A DNA stretch of 24,270 bases from VBDM01 sp041493345 (lineage in GTDB: Bacteria > Pseudomonadota > Gammaproteobacteria > Burkholderiales > SG8-39), in contig JBGPYQ010000023.1 of the NCBI GenBank assembly GCA_041493345.1, positions 1 to 24,270 on the forward strand, read 5' to 3'. Of the stretch, positions 24,082-24,270 are shown piece after piece. How positions within the stretch are numbered: the stretch's first letter is position 1; each line of letters opens with the position of its first letter. The notes under the pieces are model-generated. The model worked only from the letters and a program-made list of their open reading frames with translations, ran no database searches and was not told where the DNA came from. Position numbers and translations under genes: made by a program.

Positions 24082-24261
24082 TGCCCCCCGCCGATGCCGC
24101 CAGACCCGATTCCCGAACCTCTCGGTTCAAGGTGGTCGCTTTCCGGTCACATCAGGTACATCCGACTAGGGACGCGCACAACAGTGACGCTAGAGTCCGC
24201 AACCAAATTCAAGCTGTTGGTTCAAGAATTTCCCGGGCCTTGACGTACATCACAGGGAGCA
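24082..24261 (-). ncRNA. ssrS: 6S RNA
   Basis: A regulatory RNA of about 180 nt that mimics an open promoter and binds sigma70-RNA polymerase. The 3' half holds CACCTTGAACC, GGTTC and GGCGGCATC in the order found in E. coli 6S RNA. Pairing supports a full molecule: closing stem TGCTCCCTG (24261-24253) with CGGGGGGCA (24090-24082); GGCCCG (24239-24234) with CGGGTC (24108-24103); then the central bubble; GGTTGC (24204-24199) with GCGACC (24139-24134); and GTCAC (24188-24184) with GTGAC (24150-24146) in the apical stem. TTGAACC-GAGA-GGTTC makes the small hairpin in the 3' strand of the bubble. The promoter is outside the window. Linkage to an EVE gene fits betaproteobacterial order as remembered. 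Confidence 0.88.
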
Positions 24262-24270
24262 ATTTCTCAG

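Noticed and set aside
24110..24140. GGTTCAA resembling a tRNA T-loop
   Set aside because: The flanks do not form a 5-bp T-stem or any cloverleaf; on the - strand the segment is explained by the 6S RNA bubble hairpin.
23969..24243. Two short + strand open frames near the right edge
   Set aside because: They run across the terminator stem and the 6S RNA on the opposite strand; no ribosome site or protein-like composition.

Overview
The window reads as a high-GC chromosomal segment of a betaproteobacterium (Burkholderiales/Nitrosomonadales-like). The evidence is the argS - SPOR protein - dsbA block, a tiny bTHX ribosomal protein gene, priA and hemE in tandem, a 6S RNA gene next to an EVE-domain gene, a class I PHA synthase, and a leucine-catabolism (liu) cluster. 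No phage, plasmid, CRISPR, transposase or tRNA signal was found. Coding density is very high, so almost every gene has long antisense shadow frames, which were discarded.

Region 1 (60-4180, + strand) is a tight four-gene unit: a PaaK-like adenylate-forming enzyme with a degenerate P-loop, a secreted alpha/beta hydrolase, a CaiB/BaiF (alpha-methylacyl-CoA racemase-like) protein, and a SAM methyltransferase-fold protein with an N-terminal signal peptide. Its substrate is not evident. It meets the next operon tail to tail on a CTAG shared by both stop codons.

Region 2 (4177-13517, - strand, transcribed leftwards) is the liu cluster: isovaleryl-CoA dehydrogenase, thiolase, 2-hydroxychromene-2-carboxylate isomerase-like protein, methylcrotonyl-CoA carboxylase beta, OsmC-like protein, methylglutaconyl-CoA hydratase, methylcrotonyl-CoA carboxylase alpha, a DUF1289 mini-protein and a metallo-beta-lactamase-fold hydrolase. 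Together these take isovaleryl-CoA to HMG-CoA. The HMG-CoA lyase and the usual LiuR/LiuQ regulator are not in the window. Two gaps in the cluster hold related CACAGAG-type inverted repeats. A promoter-like sequence lies upstream of isovaleryl-CoA dehydrogenase.

Region 3 (13636-16508, + strand) is a second metallo-hydrolase followed after 5 nt by a class I PHA synthase. This places storage-polymer synthesis beside a pathway that yields acetyl-CoA and acetoacetate.

Region 4 (16593-23808) is housekeeping: dsbA, a SPOR-domain cell-envelope protein and argS on the - strand; a 34-residue bTHX gene on the + strand; then priA, hemE and an EVE-domain gene on the - strand. The priA-hemE gap (about 330 bp) carries tandem DnaA-box-like 9-mers and a hairpin.

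Region 5 (23809-24270) contains a double-hairpin repeat, a 20-bp perfect-stem terminator and, on the - strand, a complete 6S RNA (ssrS) recognised from conserved sequence and pairing. No wholly new multi-gene system is evident. The most unusual items are the exported methyltransferase unit, the accessory genes in the liu cluster and the intergenic repeat elements.
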